DNA of 64,000 bases, from assembly GCF_900106095.1 (NCBI RefSeq), contig NZ_FNUD01000002.1:1633501-1697500 (forward strand). Reading direction: 5' to 3'. Positions within the stretch are counted from its first letter, which is position 1. Every line of letters starts with the position of its first letter. Below the pieces are notes generated by a model. It searched no databases and had not been told where the DNA came from. It worked only from the letters and a program-made list of their open reading frames with translations. A program made the translations under genes and the position numbers. This DNA is from Pseudomonas deceptionensis. GTDB taxonomy: Bacteria > Pseudomonadota > Gammaproteobacteria > Pseudomonadales > Pseudomonadaceae. This document shows, in pieces, positions 29,402 through 40,805 of the stretch.

Positions 29402-30940
29402 ATGAACCTGCTCAAGTCGTTGGCTGCCGTCAGCTCAATCACCATGATTTCCAGGGTTCTGGGCTTCATTCGCGACACCATTATTGCGCGCGCCTTTGGT
29501 GCCGGTATGGCCACGGATGCGTTCTTTATTGCCTTCAAACTGCCTAATCTGCTGCGCAGGATTTTCGCCGAGGGTGCTTTTTCCCAGGCTTTTGTGCCGA
29601 TTCTGGCGGAATACAAAAGCCAGCAGGGTGAGGAGGCGGCCCGTACTTTTGTCGCTTATGTCGCCGGGCTTTTAACGCTGGTACTGGCCATTGTTACCGT
29701 ACTGGGCATGGTGGCTGCTCCCTGGGTCATCTGGGCAACCGCGCCGGGGTTTGCCACGACGCCAGAGAAGTTCGAGCTGACCAGTGACATGTTGCGGGTC
29801 ACGTTCCCTTATATATTGCTGATCTCGCTGTCATCGCTGGCGGGGGCGATCCTCAATACCTGGAACCGTTTTGCAGTGCCGGCCTTTGTGCCGACCCTGC
29901 TCAATGTCAGCATGATTATTTTTGCGTTGTTCCTGACGCCGTATTTCGATCCTCCGATCATGGCGTTGGGTTGGGCGGTGCTGGTCGGTGGTTTGGCCCA
30001 GTTGCTCTTCCAGCTGCCGCATCTGAAGAAGATCGGCATGCTGGTGTTGCCGCGCCTCAATCTGCGTGACACCGGGGTGTGGCGGGTGATGAAACACATG
30101 GTGCCGGCCATTATCGGCGTCTCGGTCAGTCAGATTTCGCTGATCATCAATACAATATTTGCCTCCTTCCTTGTCGCAGGTTCCGTGTCCTGGATGTACT
30201 ACGCAGACCGCTTGATGGAGTTGCCATCCGGTGTGCTGGGCGTGGCGCTCGGGACCATCCTGCTGCCGACCCTGTCCAAAACCTACGCCAATAAAGATCG
30301 TCAGGAGTATTCGCGGATCCTCGATTGGGGCTTGCGCCTGTGCTTTGTGCTGGTGCTGCCGTGCTCGTTGGCGCTGGCCATTTTGTCCGAGCCGCTCACC
30401 GTTTCGCTGTTCCAGTACGGTCAGTTCACGGCCCTGGATGCGGCCATGACCCAGCGCGCATTGATCGCTTATTCGCTTGGGTTGCTCGGTATCATCATGA
30501 TCAAGGTGCTGGCGCCGGGCTTTTATGCGCAACAAAACATTCGCACGCCGGTAAAAATTGCGATTTTTACCCTGGTGGTGACGCAGTTGCTCAATCTGGT
30601 ATTTATTGGGCCGTTACAGCACGCCGGTTTGGCGTTGGCCATTAGCGTGGGTGCCTGTATCAATGCTGGTTTGCTGTTCTGGCAGATGCGTCGGCAAAAG
30701 CTGTTTGTCGCGCAGCCGGGCTGGACCAAATACCTGTTCAAGCTGGTGTTGGCGGTGCTCGTGATGTCTGCAGTACTGCTGGGCTTGATGCAGCTGATGC
30801 CTGCCTGGGATCACGGCAATATGCTGGAGCGGTTTATCCGTCTGGGCGGCTTGGTCATTGCGGGTGTGCTGGCTTATTTCGGCATGTTGCTGCTGCTGGG
30901 CCTGCGTTTGAAGGATTTCGCACGCAAGTCTCTTATGTAG
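29402..30940 (+). CDS. murJ: Lipid II flippase MurJ
   Basis: 512 residues with about 14 hydrophobic helices. The MviN/MurJ start ([20 protein letters not shown]) and conserved [17 protein letters not shown] are present, as is the charged central-cavity segment [13 protein letters not shown]. It flips lipid II across the inner membrane for peptidoglycan synthesis. It precedes ribF-ileS by about 100 bp, the usual order in gamma-proteobacteria. Confidence 0.96.
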   Translation: MNLLKSLAAVSSITMISRVLGFIRDTIIARAFGAGMATDAFFIAFKLPNLLRRIFAEGAFSQAFVPILAEYKSQQGEEAARTFVAYVAGLLTLVLAIVTVLGMVAAPWVIWATAPGFATTPEKFELTSDMLRVTFPYILLISLSSLAGAILNTWNRFAVPAFVPTLLNVSMIIFALFLTPYFDPPIMALGWAVLVGGLAQLLFQLPHLKKIGMLVLPRLNLRDTGVWRVMKHMVPAIIGVSVSQISLIINTIFASFLVAGSVSWMYYADRLMELPSGVLGVALGTILLPTLSKTYANKDRQEYSRILDWGLRLCFVLVLPCSLALAILSEPLTVSLFQYGQFTALDAAMTQRALIAYSLGLLGIIMIKVLAPGFYAQQNIRTPVKIAIFTLVVTQLLNLVFIGPLQHAGLALAISVGACINAGLLFWQMRRQKLFVAQPGWTKYLFKLVLAVLVMSAVLLGLMQLMPAWDHGNMLERFIRLGGLVIAGVLAYFGMLLLLGLRLKDFARKSLM

Positions 30941-31024
30941 GGTAATCGCAGGTCAGACGTCTATTTTGTCGAAATGACCTGATTTGCCTTGCGCTGTTGC
31001 CTGTCGTACCGGGCCGGGTGTGGT

Positions 31025-31030
31025 TATAAT
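31025..31030 (+). promoter_or_regulatory. Probable -10 box of the ribF-ileS-lspA-fkpB-ispH operon
   Basis: A perfect TATAAT lies 29 bp before the ribF ATG. No good -35 is visible at 16-18 bp upstream; the best TTGCCT is spaced too far. Confidence 0.55.
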
Positions 31031-31058
31031 CGACCACTTTATGAGCAAGAAGCGCGTT

Positions 31059-32009
31059 ATGCAGCTGGTTCTAGGCCTTCACAATCTGCGGCCCCAGCAT
31101 CGGGGCTGTGTCGCCACTATTGGCAACTTTGACGGTGTACACCGTGGTCACCAGGCTATCCTGGACCGGCTGCGTGAGCGTGCACTGGAGTTGGGCGTGC
31201 CCAGCTGCGTGGTGATTTTCGAGCCGCAGCCGCGCGAGTTCTTCAACCCGGATACGGCTCCGGCACGTCTGGCCCGGCTGCGCGACAAGCTGCAGCTGCT
31301 GGCTGACGCCGGGGTTGATCGGGTGCTTTGCCTGGCGTTCAATCAACGCCTGTGCAAGCTCAGCGCTGCCGAGTTCGTCGATACCATTCTGGTTGATGGC
31401 CTGGGTGTGCAGCATCTGGAGGTCGGTGACGACTTCCGTTTTGGCTGCGACCGTGTGGGCGATTTCGACTTTTTGCAGCAAGCAGGCCAGATGCAGGGTT
31501 TCACCGTCGAGGCGGCGCAAACGGTCGAACTTGATGGTGTGCGAATCAGCAGTACCAAGGTGCGTGATGCCTTGGCCGCTGCAGATTTCTCCCTTGCAGA
31601 GCGTTTGCTGGGGCGCCCTTTTCAAATCGCCGGCAGGGTATTGCACGGGCAGAAGCTGGCGCGCCAATTGGGCACGCCGACCGCCAATATCCAGCTCAAG
31701 CGTCGTCGTGTGCCATTGACCGGGGTGTATCTGGTCAGTGTTGAAATCGACGGTAAAATCTGGCCCGGTGTCGCCAATATTGGCGTGCGGCCAACTGTTG
31801 CAGGGGATGGCAGTGCCCATCTTGAAGTACATCTATTGGATTTCGCCGGTGATGTGTATGGCCGGCGTCTGACCGTGGCATTCCACCACAAGCTGCGTGA
31901 TGAGCAGCGTTTCGCCTCCCTGGAGGCGCTCAAGACGGCGATCAATGCGGACGTCGCCGCCGCCCGAGCCTTTTGGCTGGGTCAACCGCTTAAAAAGAGC
32001 CTGAAATGA
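31059..32009 (+). CDS. ribF: Bifunctional riboflavin kinase/FAD synthetase
   Basis: 316 residues. N-terminal nucleotidyltransferase domain with [17 protein letters not shown] and, later, [16 protein letters not shown]-terminal kinase domain with GTPTANIQL and [12 protein letters not shown]. Makes FMN and FAD. I use the ATG of [12 protein letters not shown], which is the homologous start; the ATG at 31041 (MSKKRV) would add six residues and cannot be excluded. The stop overlaps the ileS start (ATGA). Confidence 0.95.
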   Translation: MQLVLGLHNLRPQHRGCVATIGNFDGVHRGHQAILDRLRERALELGVPSCVVIFEPQPREFFNPDTAPARLARLRDKLQLLADAGVDRVLCLAFNQRLCKLSAAEFVDTILVDGLGVQHLEVGDDFRFGCDRVGDFDFLQQAGQMQGFTVEAAQTVELDGVRISSTKVRDALAAADFSLAERLLGRPFQIAGRVLHGQKLARQLGTPTANIQLKRRRVPLTGVYLVSVEIDGKIWPGVANIGVRPTVAGDGSAHLEVHLLDFAGDVYGRRLTVAFHHKLRDEQRFASLEALKTAINADVAAARAFWLGQPLKKSLK

Positions 32010-34837
32010 CCGACTACAAAGCCACGCTAAACCTTCCGGACACAGCCTTCCCAATGAAGGCCGGCCTGCCACAGCGCGAACCGCAAATTTTGCAGCGCTG
32101 GGACAGCATTGGCCTGTACGGGAAGTTGCGCGAGATTGGCAAGGATCGTCCGAAGTTCGTACTTCACGACGGTCCTCCGTATGCCAACGGCACGATCCAC
32201 ATCGGTCATGCGCTGAACAAGATTCTGAAGGACATGATCATCCGCTCCAAAACCCTGTCGGGTTTTGATGCGCCGTACGTGCCGGGTTGGGATTGCCACG
32301 GTCTGCCAATCGAACACAAGGTCGAAGTGACCCACGGTAAAAACCTGCCTGCGGACAAAACCCGCGAGCTGTGCCGTGCCTACGCCACCGAGCAGATCGA
32401 GGGCCAGAAGTCCGAGTTCATCCGTTTGGGCGTGCTGGGTGACTTCGCTAACCCGTACAAGACCATGGACTTCAAAAACGAAGCCGGTGAAATCCGTGCT
32501 TTGGCCGAAATCGTCAAAGGCGGCTTCGTGTTCAAAGGCCTCAAGCCTGTGAACTGGTGTTTCGATTGCGGTTCGGCCCTGGCAGAAGCGGAAGTTGAGT
32601 ACCAGGACAAAAAGTCCGCAGCCATCGACGTTGCGTTCCCGATTGCAGATGACGCCAAACTGGCCGAAGCCTTTGGCCTGGCAGCACTGAGCAAGCCTGC
32701 TTCTATCGTGATCTGGACCACCACCCCGTGGACCATCCCGGCCAACCAGGCACTTAACGTGCACCCGGAATTCACCTACGCGCTGGTCGACGTGGGCGAC
32801 AAGCTGCTGGTGCTGGCTGAAGAGCTGGTCGAGTCCTGTCTGGTTCGTTACAACCTGCAAGGTTCGGTCATCGCGACTACCACCGGTGCAGCTCTGGAAC
32901 TGATCAATTTCCGTCACCCGTTCTACGACCGTCTGTCGCCAGTTTACCTGGCCGAGTACGTTGAGCTGGGCGCTGGCACCGGCGTGGTTCACTCCGCCCC
33001 GGCATACGGCGTGGACGACTTCGTGACCTGCAAAGCCTATGGCATGGTCAACGATGACATCATCAACCCGGTGCAAAGCAACGGCGTATACGTTCCGTCG
33101 CTGGAGTTCTTCGGTGGCCAGTTCATCTGGAAGGCCAACCAGAACATCATCGACAAGCTGATCGAAGCCGGTGCGCTGATGTTCACCGAAACCATCAGCC
33201 ACAGCTACATGCACTGCTGGCGTCACAAGACTCCGCTGATCTACCGCGCCACCGCGCAGTGGTTTATCGGTATGGACAAGCAGCCGACTGACGGCGATAC
33301 CCTGCGCACCCGTGCACTTCAGGCTATCGAAAACACCCAGTTCATTCCTGCCTGGGGCCAGGCGCGCCTGCACTCGATGATCGCCAACCGTCCGGACTGG
33401 TGCATCTCGCGTCAACGCAACTGGGGCGTGCCGATCCCGTTCTTCCTGCACAAGGAAAGCGGCGAGCTGCACCCACGTACCGTCGAAATGATGGAAGAAG
33501 TGGCCAAGCGCGTTGAAGTCGAAGGCATCGAAGCCTGGTTCAAAATGGACGCTGCCGAGCTGTTGGGCGACGAAGCGCCGCTGTACGACAAAATCAGTGA
33601 CACCCTGGACGTATGGTTCGATTCGGGCACCACGCACTGGCACGTCCTGCGCGGTTCGCACCCTATGGGTCACGAGACCGGCCCGCGTGCCGACCTGTAC
33701 CTTGAGGGTTCCGACCAGCACCGTGGCTGGTTCCACTCCTCGTTGCTGACCGGTTGCGCCATCGACAACCACGCGCCGTACCGCGAACTGCTGACCCACG
33801 GTTTCACCGTGGACGAAGCCGGTCGCAAAATGTCCAAGTCCCTGGGCAACGTGATTGCACCGCAAAAGGTCAACGACACCCTGGGCGCCGACATCATGCG
33901 TCTGTGGGTTGCATCCACTGACTACTCGGGCGAAATCGCGGTTTCCGACCAGATCCTGCAACGCAGTGCGGACGCCTACCGGCGTATCCGTAACACCGCG
34001 CGCTTCCTGCTGTCGAACCTGACCGGCTTTAACCCGGCCACCGACATCCTGCCTGCCGAAGAAATGCTGGCACTGGATCGTTGGGCCGTGGATCGCGCTT
34101 TGCTGCTGCAACGCGAGCTGGAGCTGCATTACGGCGAGTACCGCTTCTGGAACGTGTACTCCAAAGTGCACAACTTCTGTGTGCAGGAGCTGGGCGGTTT
34201 CTACCTCGATATCATCAAGGATCGTCAATACACCACGGGTGCCGACAGCAAGGCCCGTCGTTCGTGCCAGACCGCGCTGTTCCACATCTCCGAAGCGCTG
34301 GTGCGCTGGATCGCGCCGATCCTGTCGTTCACTGCTGACGAACTGTGGCAATACCTGCCGGGCGAGCGCAACGAATCGGTGATGCTCAACACCTGGTATG
34401 AAGGCCTGACCGAGATGCCGCAAGGCACCGAGATGGACCGTGCCTACTGGGAACGGATCATGGCGGTCAAGGTTGCGGTCAACAAGGAAATGGAAAACCT
34501 GCGTGCAGCCAAGGCCATTGGCGGCAACTTGCAGGCTGAAGTCACCTTGTTCGCCGAAGATGAACTGGCAGCTGACCTGTCCAAACTGAGCAACGAACTG
34601 CGCTTCGTGCTGATCACCTCCACTGCCAGCGTTGCACCGTTCTCGCTTGCGCCTGTGGATGCCGTGGTTACCGAAGTGGCCGGTCTCAAGCTTAAAGTGG
34701 TCAAGTCGGCACACGCCAAGTGCGCTCGTTGCTGGCACTGCCGTGAAGACGTCGGCGTGAATCCGGAGCATCCGGAAATCTGCGGTCGTTGCGTCGACAA
34801 CATCAGCGGCGCCGGCGAGGTACGTCACTATGCCTAA
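32006..34837 (+). CDS. ileS: Isoleucyl-tRNA synthetase
   Basis: 943 residues, the normal bacterial type-1 length. HIGH at residues 65-68 ([11 protein letters not shown]), KMSKS at 608-612 ([10 protein letters not shown]) and a C-terminal zinc finger CARCWHC...CGRCVDN near the end. The editing domain ([14 protein letters not shown]) is intact. Start overlaps ribF by four bases and the end overlaps lspA by eight, indicating translational coupling in the operon. Confidence 0.97.
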   Translation: MTDYKATLNLPDTAFPMKAGLPQREPQILQRWDSIGLYGKLREIGKDRPKFVLHDGPPYANGTIHIGHALNKILKDMIIRSKTLSGFDAPYVPGWDCHGLPIEHKVEVTHGKNLPADKTRELCRAYATEQIEGQKSEFIRLGVLGDFANPYKTMDFKNEAGEIRALAEIVKGGFVFKGLKPVNWCFDCGSALAEAEVEYQDKKSAAIDVAFPIADDAKLAEAFGLAALSKPASIVIWTTTPWTIPANQALNVHPEFTYALVDVGDKLLVLAEELVESCLVRYNLQGSVIATTTGAALELINFRHPFYDRLSPVYLAEYVELGAGTGVVHSAPAYGVDDFVTCKAYGMVNDDIINPVQSNGVYVPSLEFFGGQFIWKANQNIIDKLIEAGALMFTETISHSYMHCWRHKTPLIYRATAQWFIGMDKQPTDGDTLRTRALQAIENTQFIPAWGQARLHSMIANRPDWCISRQRNWGVPIPFFLHKESGELHPRTVEMMEEVAKRVEVEGIEAWFKMDAAELLGDEAPLYDKISDTLDVWFDSGTTHWHVLRGSHPMGHETGPRADLYLEGSDQHRGWFHSSLLTGCAIDNHAPYRELLTHGFTVDEAGRKMSKSLGNVIAPQKVNDTLGADIMRLWVASTDYSGEIAVSDQILQRSADAYRRIRNTARFLLSNLTGFNPATDILPAEEMLALDRWAVDRALLLQRELELHYGEYRFWNVYSKVHNFCVQELGGFYLDIIKDRQYTTGADSKARRSCQTALFHISEALVRWIAPILSFTADELWQYLPGERNESVMLNTWYEGLTEMPQGTEMDRAYWERIMAVKVAVNKEMENLRAAKAIGGNLQAEVTLFAEDELAADLSKLSNELRFVLITSTASVAPFSLAPVDAVVTEVAGLKLKVVKSAHAKCARCWHCREDVGVNPEHPEICGRCVDNISGAGEVRHYA

Positions 34838-35348
34838 CACCAGCACTGCCGGGCGCTTCGGGCGCCTGGGCTGGCTCTGGTTGACTCTGCTGGTTCTGGT
34901 CATTGACCTGACCAGCAAGGTCTACTTCGATAACTCGCTGCAGATGTACCAGCAGATTGTGGTGATCCCTGATCTCTTCAGCTGGACCCTGGCTTACAAC
35001 ACCGGCGCGGCCTTCAGCTTTCTGGCTGACAGTGCCGGCTGGCAGCGTTGGCTATTTGCGCTGATTGCTGTCGTGGTCAGTGGGGTGCTGGTGGTCTGGC
35101 TCAAGCGTCTTGGGCGCAATGACACCTGGCTGGCCATTGCACTTGCCCTGATCCTGGGTGGTGCGCTGGGTAACCTGTATGACCGCATTGCCTACGGCCA
35201 TGTAGTCGATTTCATTCTGGTGCATTGGCAAAATCGCTGGTACTTCCCTGCATTCAACTTCGCCGACAGTGCGATTTGCGTAGGTGCCGTGATGCTGGCG
35301 CTGGATATGTTTAAAAGTAAAAAGACTGGAGAGCCCGCTCATGACTGA
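34830..35348 (+). CDS. lspA: Lipoprotein signal peptidase (signal peptidase II)
   Basis: 172 residues with four membrane helices. Catalytic aspartates occur in the [15 protein letters not shown] block and in [12 protein letters not shown]. Cleaves prolipoproteins after lipid attachment; substrates in this window include BamD and the large lipoprotein at 19.3-21.1 kb. Overlaps ileS by eight bases and fkpB by eight bases. Confidence 0.96.
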   Translation: MPNTSTAGRFGRLGWLWLTLLVLVIDLTSKVYFDNSLQMYQQIVVIPDLFSWTLAYNTGAAFSFLADSAGWQRWLFALIAVVVSGVLVVWLKRLGRNDTWLAIALALILGGALGNLYDRIAYGHVVDFILVHWQNRWYFPAFNFADSAICVGAVMLALDMFKSKKTGEPAHD

Positions 35349-35778
35349 GCAGCGTATTGGTCAGAACACTCAGGTCACCCTGCATTTCGCTTTGCGACTT
35401 GAGAATGGCGACACTGTCGACAGCACCTTCGACAAATCCCCGGCCACCTTCAAGGTCGGCGATGGCAGCCTGCTGCCAGGTTTTGAAGCAGCATTGTTCG
35501 GTTTCAAGGCGGGTGACAAGCGCACTCTGGAAATCCTTCCGGAAAACGCGTTCGGCCAGCCTAACCCGCAAAACGTACAGATTATTCCGCGTTCGCAGTT
35601 CAAGGACATGGAGTTGTCGCAAGGTTTGCTGGTGATTTTCAATGATGCGGCCAACACCGAGCTTCCGGGTGTGGTCAAAGCCTTTGATGACGAGCAGGTC
35701 ACCATCGATTTCAATCACCCGTTGGCAGGCAAGACCCTGACCTTCGACGTGGAAATCAAAGACGTTAAAGCGCTGTAA
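35341..35778 (+). CDS. fkpB: FKBP-type peptidyl-prolyl isomerase FkpB (SlpA type)
   Basis: 145 residues. Single SlyD/SlpA-like FKBP domain: [34 protein letters not shown] and [14 protein letters not shown], with an inserted IF-like flap between. No metal-binding His-rich tail, so FkpB rather than SlyD. Lies between lspA and ispH, its usual operon place. The role is likely protein folding in the cytosol. Confidence 0.93.
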   Translation: MTEQRIGQNTQVTLHFALRLENGDTVDSTFDKSPATFKVGDGSLLPGFEAALFGFKAGDKRTLEILPENAFGQPNPQNVQIIPRSQFKDMELSQGLLVIFNDAANTELPGVVKAFDDEQVTIDFNHPLAGKTLTFDVEIKDVKAL

Positions 35779-35843
35779 TCCAGTGCCCGGCTCCGGCCGG
35801 GCCTGACAGGCATTATTTTTTTGCGCGTCCCACGAGGCCCAGC

Positions 35844-36791
35844 ATGCATATCAAACTCGCCAACCCCCGTGGCTTCTGCGCTGGGGTGGACCGTGCGATT
35901 GAAATCGTTAATCGCGCTCTGGAAGTATTCGGTCCGCCTATCTATGTTCGCCACGAAGTGGTGCACAACAAATTTGTTGTTGAAGATCTGCGCTCCCGCG
36001 GCGCGATCTTTGTCGAAGAGCTGGATCAGGTGCCGGACGACGTCATCGTGATTTTCAGCGCCCACGGTGTTTCCCAGGCCGTGCGCACAGAAGCTGCAGG
36101 CCGTGGCCTTAAAGTGTTTGACGCTACCTGCCCGCTGGTCACAAAGGTGCATATCGAAGTGGCGCGCTACAGCCGTGACGGTCGTGAGTGCATCCTGATC
36201 GGCCACGCCGGTCACCCTGAAGTAGAAGGCACCATGGGCCAGTACGATGCCGGTAATGGCGGCGCTATTTATCTGGTCGAAGATGAAAAGGACGTTGCCA
36301 ATCTGCAGGTCAACGACCCGGAAAAGCTGGCGTTTGTGACTCAGACCACCTTGTCGATGGACGATACCAGTCGTGTGATCGACGCCCTGCGCGCGCGCTT
36401 CCCGGCTATAGGCGGGCCACGCAAGGACGACATCTGTTACGCGACGCAAAACCGTCAGGATGCGGTCAAGCAGCTGGCCGATGAGTGCGATGTGGTACTC
36501 GTGGTGGGCAGCCCTAACAGCTCCAACTCCAACCGCCTGCGCGAGCTGGCGGAGCGTATGCAAACCCCTGCCTACTTGATCGACGGTGCCGAAGACTTGC
36601 AAAAAAGCTGGTTCGACGGCGTGCAGAGCATTGGTATCACGGCGGGCGCTTCAGCTCCTGAAGTGCTGGTCCGTGGCGTGATTCAGCAGCTGCATGCCTG
36701 GGGTGCAACCGGTGCCGACGAGCTGGCGGGCCGCGAAGAGAACGTCACATTCTCCATGCCCAAAGAGTTGCGTGTACGCGCCATCACCTAA
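35844..36791 (+). CDS. ispH: 4-hydroxy-3-methylbut-2-enyl diphosphate reductase
   Basis: 315 residues. The three [Fe-S] cysteines are found in [23 protein letters not shown] and [12 protein letters not shown]; the catalytic [10 protein letters not shown] block and [13 protein letters not shown] are intact. Last enzyme of the MEP isoprenoid pathway, feeding IspB. The stop codon overlaps the stop of converging fimT by three bases, leaving no spacer or terminator between them. Confidence 0.97.
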   Translation: MHIKLANPRGFCAGVDRAIEIVNRALEVFGPPIYVRHEVVHNKFVVEDLRSRGAIFVEELDQVPDDVIVIFSAHGVSQAVRTEAAGRGLKVFDATCPLVTKVHIEVARYSRDGRECILIGHAGHPEVEGTMGQYDAGNGGAIYLVEDEKDVANLQVNDPEKLAFVTQTTLSMDDTSRVIDALRARFPAIGGPRKDDICYATQNRQDAVKQLADECDVVLVVGSPNSSNSNRLRELAERMQTPAYLIDGAEDLQKSWFDGVQSIGITAGASAPEVLVRGVIQQLHAWGATGADELAGREENVTFSMPKELRVRAIT

Positions 36792-37309
36792 GTTGACGCG
36801 CACAAGGCCTGCGCAGCTTGATCGCTGCGCAGGCTGATACGTCCGCTTTTTGCTAGCACTACCTGATAGTGGCTCTGTCCGGTCCTTGCCTCGCAAACAT
36901 GCAGCGTCCCGGCCTGAAATGCTCCCCCGCTCAGTATGGGCTCGCCCAGCGGGCTGAATCGAACATAGTGTTTAACCGGTGCATTGCCCGCAATGGGTAT
37001 GCGTGAGCTGTCCCGTGTTTCGACCAGCACCGGGTTGCTCTTGTCGAGATGGCCCCTGCCACTCAAGTCCAGAATCGTCGTCCAGCCCCGGCTCCAATCC
37101 TCCTCCCGGGCATGAATCACCACATATTGATGACGCAACAGTGCCTCGGTGCGTGCATTGCGCAGGCTGCTGGCCAGTTGTTCGGCAATGACCTGCCGGC
37201 GTTGCTGTTCAATGAGTGCGTTATAGGCCGGGCCTGCAAGCCGGGCTGTGATCGCCACGATCAACAGCGTTATCAGCAATTGGATCAGGCTCATGCCGCG
37301 TTGATACAC
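36788..37309 (-). CDS. fimT: GspH/FimT-type minor pseudopilin
   Basis: 173 residues from a GTG start with AGGGA seven bases upstream, giving the short class III leader MYQRG followed by mature [15 protein letters not shown]. Longer frames to 37426 make an implausible leader. The body has the GspH pattern ([20 protein letters not shown]). Mature residue 5 is Gln (codon CAA), where nearly all type IV pilins have Glu. It faces the pilV-pilW-pilX-pilE genes across a 244-bp spacer. Could equally be called fimU; I cannot separate the two. Confidence 0.8.
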   Translation of the reverse strand: MYQRGMSLIQLLITLLIVAITARLAGPAYNALIEQQRRQVIAEQLASSLRNARTEALLRHQYVVIHAREEDWSRGWTTILDLSGRGHLDKSNPVLVETRDSSRIPIAGNAPVKHYVRFSPLGEPILSGGAFQAGTLHVCEARTGQSHYQVVLAKSGRISLRSDQAAQALCAST

Positions 37310-37553
37310 GATGATTTCCCTGGAGGTCTTTTGGTGTGTTTTCTCGGTATAGCTGACTCGGAAGCTGTCGATACCCGGTAATGGTTTCATCATGTATTCA
37401 GGTTTTTTTGCCGGGCTATGGCCCACGAAATGAGGCGAGAAAGCTGCTCATTCTGTTTGGCTGCGTCCTACCAGTAACAGCTACGGCTGACGCTAGGCTT
37501 TTGGCTGGGCGATACAGGACGTGTCGCTGTCCCCTCAGACATGGAAGACGCAG

Positions 37554-38012
37554 ATGGCTCACCTCTATAGAAACCGGCAAGCCGGCATGACCCTGATCGA
37601 AGTTCTGATTGCGCTGTTGATCTTGGTGATCAGCCTGCTGGGTGCTGCCGGCATGCAGCTCAATGCCCTGAAATACACCGCCAGTGCGTTGATGAGCACC
37701 CAGGCCAGCTTTGTTGCCTACGCCATGCTGGATCGAATGCGCGCCAACTCAGGCGGTGATTACCGGGTTTCGGCCGTGGAACAGGTCAGCCCAACGGTCA
37801 CGGGGGTTGTCGGCCATGACCTGAGTGAGTTCAAACGCAATATTCGTGATTTCGGCGGGGAGACCGCCCGCGGCGAAATTGCTGTCATTGGCCAACAGGT
37901 GAATATCACGCTGCAATGGGATGACGCTCGCGCTGGCAAGCATGAAGGCGACTCGGGCGCATTTACCCTGAGTAGCCGCATTGCTGGCAATGCAGGGGTG
38001 AGCGCGTCGTGA
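37554..38012 (+). CDS. pilV: Type IV pilus minor pilin PilV
   Basis: 152 residues. Leader MAHLYRNRQAG, then mature MTLIEVLIALLILVISLLG, with Glu5. The PilV pattern continues as LDRMRANSGGDYRV. Minor pilins prime pilus assembly at the tip, and are processed by PilD (56.2-57.1 kb in this window). An ATG 33 bases upstream of the chosen one would give a longer leader and is less likely. The end overlaps the pilW GTG start (GTGA). Confidence 0.85.
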   Translation: MAHLYRNRQAGMTLIEVLIALLILVISLLGAAGMQLNALKYTASALMSTQASFVAYAMLDRMRANSGGDYRVSAVEQVSPTVTGVVGHDLSEFKRNIRDFGGETARGEIAVIGQQVNITLQWDDARAGKHEGDSGAFTLSSRIAGNAGVSAS

Positions 38013-38698
38013 GAAGTTCGAGTTCAGGTTTCGGGCTGATTGAACTGATGGTGGCGCTGGCGTTGGGGTTGCTGGTGGTGTTGGGGCTGACCCAGGTGTT
38101 TTTAAGCACCCGTGAGACTTACTTGAGCCAGCGTTCATCGGCGTTGCTGCAGGAGGACGCGCGTTATGTTCTGAGCAAAATGGCTCAGGAAATCCGCATG
38201 GCGGGCATGCTTGGCTGCCTTTCGAGTGATCGCATTCTTGATGCGCCCGCAGCGTTTCAGGCGCCTGTGTCCTGGCAAGGGGCTGCGGGCTCGTTGCGAA
38301 TGATCAGTGCGGATGTGGGGCCTCAGGGGGGCAGGCCGGACTGGACGATCGTGACTGACTGCACCACTTTTGCAAAAGCGTATCCGGGAGCGCGGCTATC
38401 CGTCGCTCCCGGCGAAACCGCTTTACCCGTGCGCGAGGTGTTTTACCGTTTTGAAAACGGGCAATTGAAGCTCGGCCCCCAAAAAGCCGTGTTGCTCGAC
38501 AATGTTGCTGCGTTTGATGTGAGTTTTGGCGTGGCCGGTTCGGCGAGTGCGCAATCGGTACTGCGCTATGAGGCTCGCCCGGCTGATGTTGCCAGTATCC
38601 GCAGTGTACGGATCGCCTTGACGCTGCGAGATTCTGGCGCGCGAGTCAGGGACCAGGCCTATCTCCTGGTTGTCGCTTTACGTAATCGGCTGGCTTAG
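38009..38698 (+). CDS. pilW: Type IV pilus minor pilin PilW
   Basis: 229 residues. GTG start overlapping the pilV stop. Leader MRSSSSG, mature FGLIELMVALALGLLVVLG with Glu5, then the PilW-typical FLSTRETYLSQRSSALLQED. The C-terminal part (SIRSVRIALTLRDSG) also matches PilW. Shorter than some PilW proteins. Four-base overlap suggests translational coupling to pilV. Confidence 0.87.
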   Translation: MRSSSSGFGLIELMVALALGLLVVLGLTQVFLSTRETYLSQRSSALLQEDARYVLSKMAQEIRMAGMLGCLSSDRILDAPAAFQAPVSWQGAAGSLRMISADVGPQGGRPDWTIVTDCTTFAKAYPGARLSVAPGETALPVREVFYRFENGQLKLGPQKAVLLDNVAAFDVSFGVAGSASAQSVLRYEARPADVASIRSVRIALTLRDSGARVRDQAYLLVVALRNRLA

Positions 38699-38709
38699 GG
38701 GGGGCTCCT

Positions 38710-39240
38710 TTGAACTCTCAGAGCGGTATGGCATTACTGGTCAGCCTGGTTTTTATGCTGCTGCTGAGCCTGATCGGTCTGGCATCAATGGTCAGCGCGA
38801 CTCAACAGGTAAAAATGGCCGGCAGCGTTCAACACGCCAATCACTCATTTCAGGCCGCAGAATCTGCACTGCGTAGTGGTGAGTATTGGCTTCAGGTCGA
38901 ATGGCGCACCATGGTGGGTTGTACTTCGCCCTCCGGCTGTACTCCGCCAGTGACGGTGGGGGCTCAGGCCGGGCCTGCAATTGACCCGGTGTCCAGGGTG
39001 CGCTGGATACGAGTTCCGGATGGGCTGTTTGGCGTGCAGAGCCTTGGCCCCAGTACTGGGGCGGCCCATCTGCCTGAAGCGGTGGTTAGTCATTTGTACC
39101 GAGTGACAGGCATTGGTATTCGCGGGCAGTCGCGCACAGTACTGGAAAGCATCCATGCGCGTTATCAAGGCGCGGATGACAGCTCTGAAGCGGGAGTGCC
39201 ACAGCGTTTTCGCAGGATCATGTGGCGGCAACTGCAATAG
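38710..39240 (+). CDS. pilX: Type IV pilus minor pilin PilX
   Basis: 176 residues. TTG start 11 bp after the pilW stop with a G-rich ribosome region upstream. Leader MNSQSG, mature [19 protein letters not shown], the PilX N-terminal domain, which normally lacks Glu5. Followed by the [23 protein letters not shown] segment typical of PilX. In P. aeruginosa pilY1 follows pilX; here pilE follows at once. Confidence 0.82.
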   Translation: MNSQSGMALLVSLVFMLLLSLIGLASMVSATQQVKMAGSVQHANHSFQAAESALRSGEYWLQVEWRTMVGCTSPSGCTPPVTVGAQAGPAIDPVSRVRWIRVPDGLFGVQSLGPSTGAAHLPEAVVSHLYRVTGIGIRGQSRTVLESIHARYQGADDSSEAGVPQRFRRIMWRQLQ

Positions 39241-39250
39241 TGAGCACGCA

Positions 39251-39652
39251 ATGTATAGATATGGAGCAGGTTTTACCCTGATCGAACTGATGATCGTGGT
39301 GCTGATCATCGGTATCCTTGGAGCATTCGTTTATCCGCAGTACAGCGATTATGTGAAGCGGGCTTATCGCGCTCAAATCATCGTCCAGCTGTCGGAGCAA
39401 GCCCAAAGTCTTGAGCGGTTTTATGCAAGGAACGCGGTATATAACGGCGGGCAAGACCTCAGTTCAGGTAATCAGTATTACGACATTACGTCCGATCTTG
39501 CAGACCACACCTTCTTGCTAACGGCGACGCCCAAAGAGGGCGCTGCAATGGCGGGAGACCCTTGTGGCAGCTTTACGCTGGCCCACACGGGTCTGGCTGC
39601 GATTACCCAGGCCGTCCCTGGCATGACAGTGCAGCAGTGTTGGGGGCGCTAA
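39251..39652 (+). CDS. pilE: Type IV pilus minor pilin PilE
   Basis: 133 residues. Leader MYRYGAG, mature [17 protein letters not shown] with Glu5. The rest shows PilE features ([27 protein letters not shown]) and two cysteines (DPCGSF, VQQCWG) for the C-terminal disulfide loop. It begins 10 bp after pilX. The short protein ends soon after the second Cys. thiO begins 33 bp later on the same strand, so read-through is possible. Confidence 0.87.
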   Translation: MYRYGAGFTLIELMIVVLIIGILGAFVYPQYSDYVKRAYRAQIIVQLSEQAQSLERFYARNAVYNGGQDLSSGNQYYDITSDLADHTFLLTATPKEGAAMAGDPCGSFTLAHTGLAAITQAVPGMTVQQCWGR

Positions 39653-39685
39653 CGCTTTATTTTGAATGACGGGCTGGATCAATAG

Positions 39686-40786
39686 ATGGCAAGGCAGCAA
39701 CGGGTGGTGATTGTCGGGGGCGGGGTTATCGGCCTGCTGACTGCGTTTAATCTGGCTGCTGATGTAGAGCAGGTAGTCCTGCTGGATCGTGGCGGGGTAG
39801 GGCAGGAGTCTTCATGGGCCGGCGGCGGGATCGTTTCGCCGCTCTACCCATGGCGCTACAACGGTGCGGTGACGGCGTTGGCGCACTGGTCCCAGGATTT
39901 TTATCCACAGTTGGCCGAGCGTTTGTTTACCTCCACGGGTGTTGACCCGGAAGTTCACACCACCGGTTTGTATTGGCTGGATCTGGACGATGAAGCGCAG
40001 GCTCTGGAGTGGGCCCGGCGAGAGGGTCGGCCGCTGGCCGTGGCTGATATTTCGGCGGTTGCCGATGCGGTACCGGTGCTGGGTGGGGGCTATTCCCGCG
40101 CGATCTATATGGCCGATGTGGCTAATGTGCGAAATCCGCGACTGGTGAAATCGCTCAAGGCTGCGCTGCAAGCAATGCCCAATGTCACGATCCATGAGCA
40201 ATGCGAAGTGCTGGGGTTTATCCGCGAAGGCGAAAAAATCTCGGGTGTTAATACGGTACGCGGCGAGATTCTTGGCGATGAGGTGGTTTTGTCGGCTGGA
40301 GCCTGGAGCGGTGAACTGCTCAGCGGGCTCGGTCTTGAACTGCCGGTGGAGCCAGTTAAAGGGCAAATGATCTTGTACAAGTGCGCTTCCGACTTTTTGC
40401 CGTGCATGGTGCTGGCAAAAGGGCGTTATGCCATTCCGCGTCGTGATGGTCATATCTTGATCGGGAGCACGCTGGAGCACGAAGGTTTTGATAAAACCCC
40501 GACCCAAACGGCCCTTGAGAGCCTGAAAGCTTCGGCCGTCGAGCTGATCCCGGCATTGGCTGATGCTGAAGTGGTAGGGCATTGGGCTGGCTTGCGCCCA
40601 GGCTCGCCTGAAGGCATTCCCTATATCGGGAGGGTGTCGGGTTTCGAAGGGCTATGGCTCAACTGCGGGCATTATCGTAACGGGCTGGTGCTGGCGCCGG
40701 CTTCCTGCCAGTTGTTCGCTGACTTGCTGTTGGGGCGTGAGCCAATCATTGACCCCGCGCCTTATGCGCCAGAGGGGCGTATCTGA
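39686..40786 (+). CDS. thiO: Glycine oxidase ThiO
   Basis: 366 residues. FAD-binding GGGVIGLLTAFNLA at the N-terminus, the SSWAGGGIVSPLYPWRY substrate-side block and GHYRNGLVLAPA near the C-terminus. Oxidises glycine to the imine used for the thiazole of thiamine; alternatively annotated as a D-amino-acid oxidase (PA4548 type). No other thi genes are nearby. Position right after pilE matches PAO1, where pilSR then follow; pilSR are absent here. Confidence 0.9.
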   Translation: MARQQRVVIVGGGVIGLLTAFNLAADVEQVVLLDRGGVGQESSWAGGGIVSPLYPWRYNGAVTALAHWSQDFYPQLAERLFTSTGVDPEVHTTGLYWLDLDDEAQALEWARREGRPLAVADISAVADAVPVLGGGYSRAIYMADVANVRNPRLVKSLKAALQAMPNVTIHEQCEVLGFIREGEKISGVNTVRGEILGDEVVLSAGAWSGELLSGLGLELPVEPVKGQMILYKCASDFLPCMVLAKGRYAIPRRDGHILIGSTLEHEGFDKTPTQTALESLKASAVELIPALADAEVVGHWAGLRPGSPEGIPYIGRVSGFEGLWLNCGHYRNGLVLAPASCQLFADLLLGREPIIDPAPYAPEGRI

Positions 40787-40805
40787 ACATAGGCTGGCAG
40801 AAACC

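Noticed and set aside
32027..34918. 963-codon open frame antisense to ileS
   Set aside because: Lies wholly over ileS and lspA in the opposite strand; composition is that of complementary codons.
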